From assembly GCF_000264295.1 (NCBI RefSeq), contig NZ_AJXT01000006.1:1-64000 (forward strand): DNA of 64,000 nucleotides, written 5' to 3'. Under the pieces are notes generated by a model, which worked only from the letters and a program-made list of their open reading frames with translations, was not told where the DNA came from and ran no database searches. Below, piece after piece: positions 54,822 through 64,000 of this stretch (position 1 is the stretch's first letter; each line of letters starts with the position of its first letter). A program made the position numbers and the translations under genes. This DNA is from Rhodanobacter spathiphylli B39 (lineage in GTDB: Bacteria > Pseudomonadota > Gammaproteobacteria > Xanthomonadales > Rhodanobacteraceae).

Positions 54822-56201
54822 TCAGGCGCCGCGCGCCTTGCGCCCCTTCCACAGGTAGCCGATGCCCAGCAGCACGAACCACACCGGGCTGGCGATCAGC
54901 GCCTCGCGGGTATCCGGCTGCAGGCTCAGCAGCACCAGCACGAACACGAAGAACGCCAGGCAGGCCCAGCACATGAACACGCCACCGGGCATCTTGTAGG
55001 TCGACGCTTCATGCAACTGCGGGCGCTTGCGCCGGTACGCGATGTAGGCAAACAGGATCAGCGACCACACGAACATGAACAGCACCGCGGACAAGGTGGT
55101 GATCAGGGTGAACGCGGTGATCAGGTCGGGGATCAGGTAGATCAGCGCCGCGCCCAGCAGCAGGCACACGCAGGAGAACAGCAGGCCCAGCGACGGCACC
55201 GCGGCGCGCGACAGCCGCGCGAACGTCTTCGGCGCGTGCTGCTCCTCGGCCAGGCCGTACAGCATGCGACTGGTCGAGAAGATGCCGCTGTTGGCCGAGG
55301 ACGTGGCCGAGGTCAGCACCACGAAGTTGATCAGGGTGGCCGCGGCCGGAATGCCGGCCAGCACGAACAGTTCCACGAACGGGCTCTTGCCCGGCTCCAC
55401 CATGCGCCACGGCGTGACCATCATGATCGCCACCAGGGCCAGCACGTAGAAGATGATGATGCGCACCGGGATCGAGTTGATCGCCTTGGGCAGGTTGCGC
55501 TGCGGGTCGGCCGTCTCGGCCGCCGTGGTGCCGACCAGCTCGATGCCGACGAAGGCGAACACGGCGATCTGGAAACCGGCGAAGAAGCCGCTGAGCCCCT
55601 TCGGGAAGAAGCCGCCGTCATTCCACAGGTTCGCCACCGACGCCTGGTGTCCTGTCGGTGAGGTGAAGCCCCAGGCCACCAGGGCGAAGCCGGCGGCGAT
55701 CAGCGCGCAGATCGCGATGATCTTGATCAGCGCAAACCAGAATTCCATCTCGCCGAACAGCTTCACCGTGACCAGGTTCAGGCTCAGCAGCAGCAACACG
55801 CACAGCACCGCGGGAATCCACGGCGCCAGGTCGGGAAACCAGAACTGCGTATAGGCGGCGATCGCGATCACGTCGGCGATCGCGGTGATGATCCAGCAGA
55901 ACCAGTACGTCCAGCCGCAGAAGAAACCGGCCCACGGCCCCAGCAGGTCGGTGGAGAAGTCGATGAACGACTTGTACTCCAGGTTGGACAGCAGCAGCTC
56001 GCCCATCGCCCGCATCACGAAGAACAGCATCACGCCGATGATCAGGTAGACCAGCAGGATCGACGGCCCGGCCAGGCTGATCGTCTTGCCCGAGCCCATG
56101 AACAGACCGGTGCCGATCGCGCCGCCGATGGCGATCAGCTGCAGGTGCCGGTTGGAAAGGCTGCGCCGAAGATGGTCCGGGTGTTCCAGCGATGCGGTCA
56201 T
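54822..56201 (-). CDS. Amino acid permease (AroP/CycA family)
   Basis: A 459-aa inner-membrane protein with twelve helices of the APC superfamily. The opening HLQLIAIGGAIGTGLFMGSGK is the family hallmark, with GIELVGTTAAET near 217 and SSANSGIFSTSRMLYGLA near 300. The sequence resembles the D-serine/D-alanine/glycine transporter CycA, but aromatic or other specificity cannot be ruled out. Lies 13 bp upstream of the esterase gene on the minus strand; joint transcription is plausible. Confidence 0.9.
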   Translation of the reverse strand: MTASLEHPDHLRRSLSNRHLQLIAIGGAIGTGLFMGSGKTISLAGPSILLVYLIIGVMLFFVMRAMGELLLSNLEYKSFIDFSTDLLGPWAGFFCGWTYWFCWIITAIADVIAIAAYTQFWFPDLAPWIPAVLCVLLLLSLNLVTVKLFGEMEFWFALIKIIAICALIAAGFALVAWGFTSPTGHQASVANLWNDGGFFPKGLSGFFAGFQIAVFAFVGIELVGTTAAETADPQRNLPKAINSIPVRIIIFYVLALVAIMMVTPWRMVEPGKSPFVELFVLAGIPAAATLINFVVLTSATSSANSGIFSTSRMLYGLAEEQHAPKTFARLSRAAVPSLGLLFSCVCLLLGAALIYLIPDLITAFTLITTLSAVLFMFVWSLILFAYIAYRRKRPQLHEASTYKMPGGVFMCWACLAFFVFVLVLLSLQPDTREALIASPVWFVLLGIGYLWKGRKARGA

Positions 56202-56296
56202 GCGGCGCGCCTTGGCGTTGGGAAGCCGCCAACATACAGAAAAGCGGGCGCGGCGGCCATGCGGTGTGCTTTCGTCACAAGGTGCGCGGGCGCACG

Positions 56297-56641
56297 TTAC
56301 AAGTCCCTGGCGACCTTGTCCCTGACCTCAATGACATCGTGGACCGTGAGCACGTACTTCGAGGCACCCATGTTGCAGTAGTGACCCGGGGGGCCGAGTT
56401 CGCCACGAACCACCACGTAAGCCGAACCCCAGGGACCGCCGGGGCCCCTGGCCGGCAACTCCGCCTTGCGGAGATCCCCGCTCAGGCACCAGTTCTCGTT
56501 TGTGCCTTCGGGCGTAAACGAGGAAGACTCGAAATTGTAGAAGTACGTGCCGCGATAGATCTGGTCAGGGCGTGGCTTGACGCAGCTGCTGACGAGCAAG
56601 AGAAGCGCGATGCCCAATGTGGGGCGTAGGAAGAGTTTCAT
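56297..56641 (-). CDS. Small putative lipoprotein, unknown
   Basis: A 114-aa exported protein with lipobox-like VSSC near residue 20. The mature part has two further cysteines (WCLSGD, YCNMG), Y/F-rich strands (RGTYFYNFESSSF) and no family I recognise. ATG at 56641. The AT-richer composition than most neighbours, shared with the next gene, could mark a small acquired pair. Confidence 0.6.
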   Translation of the reverse strand: MKLFLRPTLGIALLLLVSSCVKPRPDQIYRGTYFYNFESSSFTPEGTNENWCLSGDLRKAELPARGPGGPWGSAYVVVRGELGPPGHYCNMGASKYVLTVHDVIEVRDKVARDL

Positions 56642-56707
56642 CGTGCGCTCTGACGAGGTTGTAGAAACCCATGCACCCAAGGCCATCCAGAATCTCCCAG
56701 GAAAATG

Positions 56708-57124
56708 TCAGCCCTCGAGCGCCACGCAAATTTTCTCCCACCGACTGGACAGCTTGCGGGTGATGAAAAAGGTGGCGGCGAACAGAAGAGGCGGCAACAC
56801 AAGCCACCAGTAATGTTCCAGGAAGCGAATCACGGCGAGCACCGGCCTCCCAGCCGGATGGCCGAGTCGATCCAGTTGGGGTGCCACGAACATGGCATAC
56901 ATCTCGGCCAGGAAGAAAAGAGCAAACAGCAGGAAAGAAAAAATGCCGTACGACAAGCAGGCAACGACGACCACGAACAGGAAGCGACGCGGCATCAGGC
57001 GACCGCCCCGGTACGCAACCATGGCGGGCCACCAGACCGTCGCCCACGACATGAGGAAGTAAGTGAGCCCGACCGCAACGATCATCGCGGCCATATGAGG
57101 CGGGAAGCCAAGAATGTCTGTCAT
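56708..57124 (-). CDS. Unknown four-helix membrane protein
   Basis: A 138-aa integral membrane protein with hydrophobic segments near 10-36, 48-75 and 100-122. No recognised family; RRFLFVVVVACLSYGIF is a typical helix. Lies upstream of the small lipoprotein gene in the same direction, with 66 bp between them. Confidence 0.6.
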   Translation of the reverse strand: MTDILGFPPHMAAMIVAVGLTYFLMSWATVWWPAMVAYRGGRLMPRRFLFVVVVACLSYGIFSFLLFALFFLAEMYAMFVAPQLDRLGHPAGRPVLAVIRFLEHYWWLVLPPLLFAATFFITRKLSSRWEKICVALEG

Positions 57125-57298
57125 TGAAGGCTGGCGCCTGGTAGGCCACGCATGAGGGCATGTGCCATCGGATGGTCAGCCTTCAACATTGCCTGGTCAA
57201 GCGGCCCCATGCTTCGATCCAACAAGGGTTGCCGGATACAAGCGGCGCGACGACGTCGTCGAATCAGGACCACACCTTGACATCGCGCCGACGCGACC

Positions 57299-58114
57299 TC
57301 AGCCCGCTTGCACCCGCCGCGCATACCCCACCGGCGAACACCCCACCAGCGCCTTGAAGTCGCGGATGAAGTGGGCCTGGTCGAAGTAGCCCAAGTCCAG
57401 CGCCAGTTGCGTCCAGTCCATCGGCTTGCCCGCGTCGACGCGTTCGAGTGCTTCGTGCATGCGGTAGCGGTTGATCACCCACTTCGGGCCGATGCCCACG
57501 TACTGGTTGAACAGGCGTTGCAGGGTGCGCGGCGTGATGCTCCAGCGGGTCGCCAGGTCGTCGAGGGTGCGCAGGCTGCGGTCGATGGCGATGGCGTCCA
57601 CCATCTCGCCCACGCGCAGCGCCTGCGCATCGGGTGGCGGCAGACGGGTGACCAGGAAGTCGCTGGCCAGCGACACCATGTGTTCGTCGTCCGGCGATGC
57701 CTGGATGATCGTGGCCAGTTCGGCGGCGACGGTGCCGAACACCTGTTCCGGCGCGATGGAGCGATTGCGCAGCACGGATACCGGTTGCCGCAGGAAGCCG
57801 TGGAAACCGCCGGGGCGGAACTTCACCCCGAACACGCCGCCGCAGCCTTCCAGCACGGTGCTGAAGCGGCCGGTGTGGATGCCATGGATGCGGTTGCCGG
57901 CAGCGTCGCATGCCAGGTGCACGTTCGGGTGCGGCAGCGTTTCGCGCAGCTGCGGCGGGCCGCCCTGCAGATCCCAGCGCACGATCCAGTAATGCTGCAC
58001 CACGCCGGCCAGCGCCGGCGGTGGCGCGATGCGGGCGTGGTGGAACAGGCCCGTCGACGGCGCGCCTGGCGCCGGACGCAACACGCCACGGGCCTTGCCG
58101 ACGCCGCCGTTCAT
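57299..58114 (-). CDS. AraC-family transcriptional regulator
   Basis: A 271-aa regulator with an N-terminal sensing domain of the DUF6597 kind (about 20-150: VVQHYWIVRWDL, LPHPNVHLACDAAG, GVFGVKFRPGGFH) and a C-terminal AraC DNA-binding domain (about 180-268) with RSLRTLDDLATRWSITPRTLQRLFNQYVGIGPKWVINRYRMH in parts and LALDLGYFDQAHFIRDFKALVGCSP. Divergent from the DUF3224 gene, which it may control. ATG 58114 preferred to TTG 58129. Confidence 0.88.
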   Translation of the reverse strand: MNGGVGKARGVLRPAPGAPSTGLFHHARIAPPPALAGVVQHYWIVRWDLQGGPPQLRETLPHPNVHLACDAAGNRIHGIHTGRFSTVLEGCGGVFGVKFRPGGFHGFLRQPVSVLRNRSIAPEQVFGTVAAELATIIQASPDDEHMVSLASDFLVTRLPPPDAQALRVGEMVDAIAIDRSLRTLDDLATRWSITPRTLQRLFNQYVGIGPKWVINRYRMHEALERVDAGKPMDWTQLALDLGYFDQAHFIRDFKALVGCSPVGYARRVQAG

Positions 58115-58217
58115 CCGCGTCGTCCGCAAGGGGTGGCACGCGCCTGTCGCGTTTTTACAATCATCGCGTCCCCAACCGTGTTTTCATTGTCGGCATGACA
58201 TCACGCGGGAGTCTCCC

Positions 58218-58703
58218 ATGAAAGCCATCCCACGGCTCCTGCTCGTCATCGCCGTTTCGCTGCCTGCGGCAGCGCTTGCACAAGCCCCCACGGAGTCCAC
58301 CACCATGCACGCCACCGGCCATTTCGACGTCAAGGTTTCCCCGCAGACGCCCGACAATCCCCAGGCCAAAGCTTCGGGCCTGGCGCGACTGTCGCTGGAC
58401 AAGCAGTTCCACGGCGATCTGGACGCCACCAGCCAGGGCGAGATGCTGGCCGCCGGCGACGGCAGCACGTCCGGCGCCTACGTGGCGCTGGAGACAGTCA
58501 GCGGCAAGCTGCACGGCCGCAGCGGCAGTTTCGCGCTGGTGCACCGCGCCCTGATGGTCGCTGGCACGCCGCGGGAATGGACCGTGGTGGTGGTGCCCGG
58601 CTCCGGCACCGGCGAACTGGCGGGCCTCGACGGCGCCATGACGATCACCATCGTCGACGGTCGGCACGACTACGACTTCAGCTACACCTTGCCCACGCAC
58701 TGA
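58218..58703 (+). CDS. Exported DUF3224 protein
   Basis: A 161-aa protein with a signal peptide (about 1-22) and a DUF3224 beta-barrel-like domain: LDKQFHGDLDATSQGEMLAAG, SGAYVALETVSGKLHGRSGSFALVH and ELAGLDGAMTITIVDGRHDYDFSYTL (quoted by part). Members are usually cytoplasmic small-molecule-binding proteins of unknown role; export here is unusual. Next to a divergent AraC regulator. Confidence 0.82.
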   Translation: MKAIPRLLLVIAVSLPAAALAQAPTESTTMHATGHFDVKVSPQTPDNPQAKASGLARLSLDKQFHGDLDATSQGEMLAAGDGSTSGAYVALETVSGKLHGRSGSFALVHRALMVAGTPREWTVVVVPGSGTGELAGLDGAMTITIVDGRHDYDFSYTLPTH

Positions 58704-58724
58704 GCCACGCCGCCGCCGCGACAA

Positions 58725-58931
58725 TCAGGGCGTCGCGCTCAACGCGCGCATGCAGACCACGGCGATGACGGCCAGCACGGCGGCGATCGCTGCCGCCCAC
58801 CCGCTCCATGCCTGCAGCCGGCGCCGGAACCGGTCCTGACGCTGCGCATCGCCGCGGAACATCTTCTGTTCGATCGACCGCCCCAGCAGCAGCACGGTCA
58901 GCAGCACCACGATCACCGCCACAACGTGCAT
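58725..58931 (-). CDS. Small two-helix membrane protein
   Basis: A 68-aa protein with two hydrophobic helices (about 1-18 and 44-64) separated by a basic stretch (MFRGDAQRQDRFRRR). No family recognised. ATG 58931. Divergent from the FUSC gene, 46 bp apart; convergent with DUF3224. Confidence 0.6.
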   Translation of the reverse strand: MHVVAVIVVLLTVLLLGRSIEQKMFRGDAQRQDRFRRRLQAWSGWAAAIAAVLAVIAVVCMRALSATP

Positions 58932-58977
58932 CGACTCTCTCCCGCGTCGCCCGCCGGCTCGACTACTCTATGCCTCG

Positions 58978-60441
58978 ATGACGCCCACCGACTACACGCC
59001 GACCACGGCCCGCAACGCCTTCGACGCCACCACCTCCGCGCTCGGTCGTGCCGGAAGGGAGGCGGTCGTGACCATGCTGGCGATGCTGGCCACCCTGGGC
59101 TGCGCCATGGCGATCGATGCCGAGCCCGGCCCCGCGGTGCTGGCCGTGGTGTTGTGCCTGTCGTTCGCGCGCAGCCATCTGGATCGCGACCTGCGCGGCC
59201 GACTGGAAGCGGCGGTGGCACTGCCGATCGTCGGCCTGCTGGCGACTGCGGTGGGCATGTTGCTGCTGCATGCGCCGTGGCTGGGCGCCCTCGTCTTCGT
59301 GGCCGGCATGTTCGTGTCGATCTGGCTGCGCCGGTTTGGCCCGATGACGCGCCGCGCCGGCTCGCTGATCGCGCTGCCGTTCGTGGTGATCCTGACCACG
59401 CCGCATGTACCGAGCCAGCGACTGGGACCGCTGATGGCGGCACTGGTGCCGATCGTCGTGGCGCTGCTGGCGCTGGTCTGGGTGGCGGCCTTCCACGCGC
59501 TGGCGCGGCGGCTGCGCGTGCTGCCGCCCGCGCAGGCAGCGACCACCACCGGAATCGCCGTTGCGCCCGCGCACGAGAGCTCGCTGCGGCCGATCGCGAG
59601 CACGCGCATGGCCATCCAGATGGCCGTGGCGCTGGCGCTGTCGTTCGTCGTCGGCTACACCTTCTTCGCGCAGCGCTGGGCGTGGATCGTGCTGACCGCC
59701 TTCATCGTCAACAGCGGCAACCGCGGACGGCTGGATGTGGCGTACAAGAGCGTGCTGCGCGTGCTCGGCGCCGCGTTCGGCACAATGCTGGCGCTGGGCT
59801 TCAGCGTGCACCTGGGCAGCCACGATGGCGCCACCGTCGCGCTGATCCTCGCCGCGGTGTTCTTCGGCATCTGGCTGCGTCCGCTCGGCTACGCCTGGTG
59901 GGCGCTGTTCGTCACCCTGGCGCTGGCCTTGCTGCAGGGTTTCGAAGGCCGCTCGGCCAGCCATGACCTGGGGCTGCGCCTGCAGGAGATCGTGATCGGC
60001 GCGTTGATCGGCGTGGCCGCCGCCTGGCTGGTCTACCCGGTGCGTTCGCGCAACGTGCTGCGCCGGCGCATCGCCGATGCACTGGCCATGCTCGGCGATG
60101 CCTTCGATCCGGCCACGCCGGCGCGGACGCGAGGCGACGTGCTGGCGGCGTGGACGCAGGTCGCACAGATCGCCCCGGCGTTCAGGGCCAGCCGATGGGC
60201 CATGCGCCGAGGCGAGGCGGCGAAGCCCGCAGACTGGATCGATGCCCTGCACGCCTGCATCGACCCGGCCATCGCCCTGCTGGAACAAGGCGCAGCGCCG
60301 CCGGTCGAGGTGCGCCGAAGCATCGGCGCGGCGCGCAAGGCGCTGCGCGAACCCGATCAGTTGCTGCCTGCGTTGCGGCAATTGCGCGACTGCCTGGACC
60401 AGGCCGCGCGCAGCCGACCGGAGCACGCCGACACGGCCTGA
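58978..60441 (+). CDS. FUSC-family membrane protein
   Basis: A 487-aa protein with two clusters of membrane helices (about 28-170 and 210-350) and a soluble C-terminal part, resembling aromatic-acid exporter/FUSC proteins. YTFFAQRWAWIVLTAFIVNSGNRGR followed by VLRVLGAAFGTMLA is the typical FUSC repeat. It may export toxic aromatic compounds; no periplasmic adaptor gene is nearby. Confidence 0.82.
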   Translation: MTPTDYTPTTARNAFDATTSALGRAGREAVVTMLAMLATLGCAMAIDAEPGPAVLAVVLCLSFARSHLDRDLRGRLEAAVALPIVGLLATAVGMLLLHAPWLGALVFVAGMFVSIWLRRFGPMTRRAGSLIALPFVVILTTPHVPSQRLGPLMAALVPIVVALLALVWVAAFHALARRLRVLPPAQAATTTGIAVAPAHESSLRPIASTRMAIQMAVALALSFVVGYTFFAQRWAWIVLTAFIVNSGNRGRLDVAYKSVLRVLGAAFGTMLALGFSVHLGSHDGATVALILAAVFFGIWLRPLGYAWWALFVTLALALLQGFEGRSASHDLGLRLQEIVIGALIGVAAAWLVYPVRSRNVLRRRIADALAMLGDAFDPATPARTRGDVLAAWTQVAQIAPAFRASRWAMRRGEAAKPADWIDALHACIDPAIALLEQGAAPPVEVRRSIGAARKALREPDQLLPALRQLRDCLDQAARSRPEHADTA

Positions 60442-60518
60442 TGCCGCCTTTCGCCCGGCTTCCCCTGGCCGGCCGATCGGGCGCATCATGCCGCCACCTG
60501 CCACTGCCGGTGCCCGCC

Positions 60519-61373
60519 ATGAATCGGATCGTCCGTGTCTTCATGTTCGCGCTCAGCCTTGCCCTGCCCCTGCTTGCGCTCGCCGGCGACGATATCGCCG
60601 GTTCGAAGGATCACCCCCTGCTCACCCGCTATCCGGGTTCGTACATCAGCGAATACAGCAAGGCCTACAACGCCACCGAGTTCAAGGTCGGCAAGGGCGA
60701 CAACGCCACCACGCAAACCGTGGAAGGCGACACCACCAGCCTGCGCTATTTCTACGGCAGTCCCGAGACCCAGGCCAGCCCGCTGCAGATCATCCGCAAC
60801 TACCAGAACGCGATCAGGCAGATCGGTGGCGAGGTGGTCTACGAACGCCTGCCCAGCGAGGGCGATGGCGGCGAGACCACGCTGAAGGTGCACACCGGCG
60901 GCAAGGACGTGTGGGTCAAGCTGGTGCCGGACATCTACGGCGCGCCCACCCAGGATTACCTGCTGGTGGTCGCCGAAGTGGCGGCGATGGCGCAGGCGGT
61001 GACCGCCAACCAGCTGCGCGACGAACTCGACAAGAACGGCTTCATCACCCTGCACGTGAACTTCGACACCGGCAAGGCAGTGCTGAAACCCGACGACCTG
61101 GCCACCATGCAGCAGGTCGCGATGATGATGAAGGCTTCGCCCGCGCTGAAGCTCCGTGTGGAAGGCCATACCGACAACGTGGGCGACGCCGCCTCCAACA
61201 AGGCGCTGTCCGAAGCCCGCGCGAACAGCGTGATGGACGCCATCGTGCAGGCCGGCGTGCCAGCCGAGCGACTCGGCGCCGCCGGCTTCGGCCAGGAGCG
61301 CCCCGTCGCCGACAACCGCAGCGAGGAAGGACGGGCGAAAAACCGCCGCGTGGAACTGGTCAAGGCGGACTGA
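60519..61373 (+). CDS. OmpA-family outer-membrane/peptidoglycan-binding protein
   Basis: A 284-aa exported protein with signal peptide about 1-22. The N-terminal part (about 25-155) is DUF4892-like or unassigned; the C-terminal OmpA domain (about 165-283) reads ITLHVNFDTGKAVLKPDDL, LRVEGHTDNVGDAASNKALSEARANSV (in parts) and NRRVELVKAD, which fit peptidoglycan binding. Follows FUSC by 77 bp. Confidence 0.9.
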   Translation: MNRIVRVFMFALSLALPLLALAGDDIAGSKDHPLLTRYPGSYISEYSKAYNATEFKVGKGDNATTQTVEGDTTSLRYFYGSPETQASPLQIIRNYQNAIRQIGGEVVYERLPSEGDGGETTLKVHTGGKDVWVKLVPDIYGAPTQDYLLVVAEVAAMAQAVTANQLRDELDKNGFITLHVNFDTGKAVLKPDDLATMQQVAMMMKASPALKLRVEGHTDNVGDAASNKALSEARANSVMDAIVQAGVPAERLGAAGFGQERPVADNRSEEGRAKNRRVELVKAD

Positions 61374-61450
61374 TCAGGGGGACAAGATCGCCGGGCCTGA
61401 ACCGGCCCGGCGATCCCTGGCCGCCGCGAGTCCCCGGCGGCCGCACCGGC

Positions 61451-61813
61451 TCACCGCTGCGGTGCGCACTCCTCGTCGACCTGGCGCACCTCGCACTCGA
61501 TTTCCCAGTCGCTGCCGTGCACGTCGAGGAAGCGCCGGGTCAGCGCCAGCGCCTGCTCCATCGAATCGGCCTGCAGCAGCGCGTAGCCGCCGATCACTTC
61601 CTTGGTTTCGGCGAACGGACCGTCCGTGGTGGTCTGCCGGCCCTGCGACAGGCGCACGCGCACGCCTTCCGCCGTGGGCCGCAGGCCTGCCGTATCCAGC
61701 AGGCTGCCGGCCGCGGTCATTTCCGCCATCAGCTTGCCCATGTCGGCCATCAGCTGCTCGCTGGGCCGCTGCCCGCTGTTCTCGTTGATCCGGATCATCG
61801 AAAGGAATCGCAT
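61451..61813 (-). CDS. YciI-related (DGPF domain) protein
   Basis: A 120-aa protein of the PhnB-like/YCII group, with the DGPFAETKE motif near residue 64-72 and GGYALLQADSMEQALALTRRF. Genes of this type often sit with ECF sigma factors, but none is seen here. Start ATG 61813, 6 nt after AGGAG; the ATG at 61819 abuts that site. Confidence 0.88.
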   Translation of the reverse strand: MRFLSMIRINENSGQRPSEQLMADMGKLMAEMTAAGSLLDTAGLRPTAEGVRVRLSQGRQTTTDGPFAETKEVIGGYALLQADSMEQALALTRRFLDVHGSDWEIECEVRQVDEECAPQR

Positions 61814-61918
61814 CGTCATCTCCTGTGGGAAGGCTGCGGTCGCGCGGCAAACCGCGCTCCTGGCATGGCGACGAACGAAGCGCGGCCGGATCGACAGGAC
61901 GGCCATGCCCCCGCGGCA

Positions 61919-62917
61919 TCAGCCGCCGCAGGGCGAGGTTGCGGCGACGCCGAAGCCTGTGTGGAATTCGACCAGCAGCCCGAGATCCTCCCGCGTCGGT
62001 GCCAGAAAGGACGGCCCCAGCAAGCCGCGATAGCCGGCCAGCGGCTTTTCGTATCCGCGTTCGACCTGCCGCTTTGCGCTCGCGATGTCCGCCACGGCCA
62101 CGCTGATCGCGAGCACCTGCGGCCCACCGCTGCGCAGCGCATCGGCAGCGATCCCCGCGCCATCCGGCTGCAACACCAGAACGCGCTTGCGATCGATCGG
62201 CACGCAATACCCGCGCGCGCCCACCTGGGCCACGCTCACCGGCGTGGCGTCGGCAAAACCCATCGCGGCCAGTTGCCGCTGGTCCGTCTCGGCGTTCGAC
62301 GAAAGCAGCCAGATCGCGGACAGCTCGCGCGCGCCATTGGGATGCACGCGCGCGCTCCGCGCGTCGGCGACGCGGGTCGGCGTGGGTCTGCCCGCGGCGT
62401 AGTCGATGAAGAACAGGTTGCTCGAGAGCGGCTGGCGCTCGAACGCGAACAGCCGCCAGCGCGGTGGCGCCGCGGGGCCGTCGCCATCGGGATCATTCGG
62501 CGCTGCCGAGAAAATCTCCGTCGGGGCGAAGCCGCGCTGGCGCAGCGACAGGCGCTCCCGATCGAGCGTCGACGAACGCAGGCCGAAGGTGCGGGCGCCC
62601 GGGCCACCACGCAGCGCGAACTGATCCGCGCGCATGCCCGGGTCCATCCGCGCGTCCGGCCGGGTGATGCCCTCCAGCTCGACATAGCTTCCATCGGACA
62701 TCCGCACATAGCGATTGGCCACGCCGTCGGGATTGCGCCCTGGCCGGACCTGGAAGCCCAGCTTGACGGTCATCACCGCGCTGACCTGGTCGATGCTGCG
62801 CCCCCACAACAGCACGTGGTCGATCCTGCTGGTGTCATCGGGTGACGGCGCGGCAGCGGCAGGCTGGCCCAGGCACAGGCCGGACATCAAGGCGGACAAC
62901 AGGATGATCGATCGCAC
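61919..62917 (-). CDS. Exported VOC-type protein
   Basis: A 332-aa protein with signal peptide (VRSIILLSALMSGLCLGQPAAAA) and two VOC-like halves: RIDHVLLWGRSIDQVSAVMTVKLGFQV near 32 and GGPQVLAISVAVADIASAKRQVERGYE near 270 (in parts). Function unknown. GTG 62917 is preferred, with GGAG upstream; the alternative ATG 62989 overlaps the hydrolase gene. Confidence 0.75.
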   Translation of the reverse strand: MRSIILLSALMSGLCLGQPAAAAPSPDDTSRIDHVLLWGRSIDQVSAVMTVKLGFQVRPGRNPDGVANRYVRMSDGSYVELEGITRPDARMDPGMRADQFALRGGPGARTFGLRSSTLDRERLSLRQRGFAPTEIFSAAPNDPDGDGPAAPPRWRLFAFERQPLSSNLFFIDYAAGRPTPTRVADARSARVHPNGARELSAIWLLSSNAETDQRQLAAMGFADATPVSVAQVGARGYCVPIDRKRVLVLQPDGAGIAADALRSGGPQVLAISVAVADIASAKRQVERGYEKPLAGYRGLLGPSFLAPTREDLGLLVEFHTGFGVAATSPCGG

Positions 62918-62973
62918 GCTACGCAGACTCCATCGGCTTGGGCGGGACGGGCAGCAGGCGGGAAGCCTTTCCA

Positions 62974-63951
62974 TCAGCCGATGCCCCACAGGCGCCGCGC
63001 CTCTTCGGCGACGAGGTCGGGTAACTCTTCGGGAAAGAACAGCTTTGCGTCCGGCACGCGGCGCACGCCGCGCGACTGCGGGAAGGTGTGGTCCAGATAC
63101 TCGGCATCCGCCAGCGCGAAGACCTGGTCGGCGGCGCCCCAGACGATGCGCACCGGTACCGCACTGCGCCTGAGCGCGGCCTCGATGCCGGCCAGCGGAT
63201 TGGGCGCCAGCGCGATGTGGAACGCCTCGTACTGCGCCCGGCGCAGCGGCGAACTCACCAGCGGCGTGACGTAATACTCGATGGTCTCGTCGGCAAGGCG
63301 GGCCGGATCACGATAGACGGCCGCGCCGAACGTCGAGCGCGCCAGCGCCTTGTCGGTGAGCCATCGGGCCGTGGCCTCGGCCAGCGTGCCCGCGCGCGCC
63401 ATCCCGATCGCCGGCATCACCCCGGCCGGCGGACTGTCCGGTTCGACATCGCAGTTCGTCAGCAGCAGGCTGCGCACGCGCTCGGGATGACGAACCAGGA
63501 ACAGCTGGGCCACCGCGCCGCCGCTGTCGCTGGCCACGATGTCGACCTTGCCGACCGCCAGCGCATCGAGCAGCGCGGCGAGCATGCCGGCCTGGGCATC
63601 GGCCGCCAGCGACTGCCCCGCGGGAACCTGCGAATAGCCCAGCCCCATGAAGTCCGGCGCGATGCAGCGCCGATGGGCGGACAGCCGATCGAGCGCGCCG
63701 CGCCATTGAAAACCGTTCAACGGCGCGCCGTGCAGGAACAGCGCCGCCTCGCCCGCGCCACGCTCGACGTAGGCGATGCGGCCACAGGGCAGTTCGGCGA
63801 AACGCCGCGCCTTGCCGAACGCCGACGCGTCGGTCGGCGGCATCGCCACGGCCGTGGCGCGCCGGACGATGTCCGTTCGCGCCATGCACACACCGGCGAC
63901 ACCGCCGGCCAACGCCGCCCCGGTCAACTGCAGGAATTGCCTGCGCTTCAT
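62974..63951 (-). CDS. Exported alpha/beta hydrolase
   Basis: A 325-aa hydrolase with an RR signal (KRRQFLQLTGAALAGG) that suits twin-arginine export. Core: ALFLHGAPLNGFQWRGAL, APDFMGLGYS, nucleophile elbow ASDSGGAV (near 142, first glycine of GxSxG is Ser), and a late PVRIVWGAADQVF with the catalytic aspartate. Which ester it splits is unknown. The VOC gene follows 56 bp downstream. Confidence 0.87.
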   Translation of the reverse strand: MKRRQFLQLTGAALAGGVAGVCMARTDIVRRATAVAMPPTDASAFGKARRFAELPCGRIAYVERGAGEAALFLHGAPLNGFQWRGALDRLSAHRRCIAPDFMGLGYSQVPAGQSLAADAQAGMLAALLDALAVGKVDIVASDSGGAVAQLFLVRHPERVRSLLLTNCDVEPDSPPAGVMPAIGMARAGTLAEATARWLTDKALARSTFGAAVYRDPARLADETIEYYVTPLVSSPLRRAQYEAFHIALAPNPLAGIEAALRRSAVPVRIVWGAADQVFALADAEYLDHTFPQSRGVRRVPDAKLFFPEELPDLVAEEARRLWGIG

Positions 63952-64000
63952 TTCGATCTCCTTGCCATGCGCCGCTGCGCCGGGGACATGCTGACGCCTC

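Overview
The window is high-GC gammaproteobacterial chromosome, most like the Xanthomonadales (Rhodanobacteraceae, near Rhodanobacter/Dyella). The assignment rests on family content (YaeQ, DUF1415, Ohr/OhrR of the Xanthomonas 2-Cys type, UbiM/UbiH-like monooxygenase, OPT transporter, DUF3391 HD-GYP) and base composition. No sequence search was possible. There is no integrase, transposase, CRISPR array or rRNA, and one tRNA (Arg-CCT).

Layout. 1-532 holds only a run of hairpins. 533-4455 (minus) is a tight operon: DUF4190, SDR, methyltransferase, pyrD, murB. An ALDH7-type aldehyde dehydrogenase, tRNA-Arg, SelO and a transglycosylase follow. 9.3-19.4 kb is mostly RNA-modification and housekeeping genes: DUF1415, YkgJ, RsuA, RsmC, OPT transporter, RluA-like, YaeQ, lipoprotein FKBP, RIO kinase, LLM oxidoreductase, a degenerate pseudouridine synthase and a lysine-rich 34-aa protein. 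19.4-28.4 kb carries an ion channel, a secreted DUF3604 protein with duplicated Ig-like modules, GNAT, dimethylargininase, an oxidoreductase-like Cys protein, an exported methyltransferase and a secreted M14 peptidase.

The most notable locus is 28.4-32.1 kb (minus). It has a tetrapyrrole-methylase-fold enzyme with the backbone N-methyltransferase signature of borosin RiPP systems, then two paralogous precursor-like peptides with a conserved N-terminal domain and proline-rich tails, then a membrane diguanylate cyclase with a predicted periplasmic repeat sensor whose start lies 3 nt past the second peptide's stop. I read it as a split-borosin RiPP cluster joined to c-di-GMP signalling. Parts of it are clearly less GC-rich than the surroundings.

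32.1-45.9 kb: EF-hand protein, DUF3014, a YadGH-like ABC exporter, FAD oxidoreductase, lipocalin, the ohrR/ohr pair with visible palindromic operators, a PepSY-like membrane protein, adjacent HD-GYP and EAL proteins (second c-di-GMP locus), PhnA, VOC protein and a GH18 chitinase with two chitin-binding modules downstream of two LacI-type palindromes. 45.9-64 kb: EamA transporter, 2H phosphoesterase with an apparently non-ATG start, DksA-like zinc finger, TPR lipoprotein, VLCAD-like acyl-CoA dehydrogenase, an OsmC gene bracketed by an inverted repeat, FAD monooxygenase, GST, esterase, amino acid permease, AraC regulator, DUF3224, FUSC, OmpA-family, YciI-like, VOC and alpha/beta-hydrolase genes.
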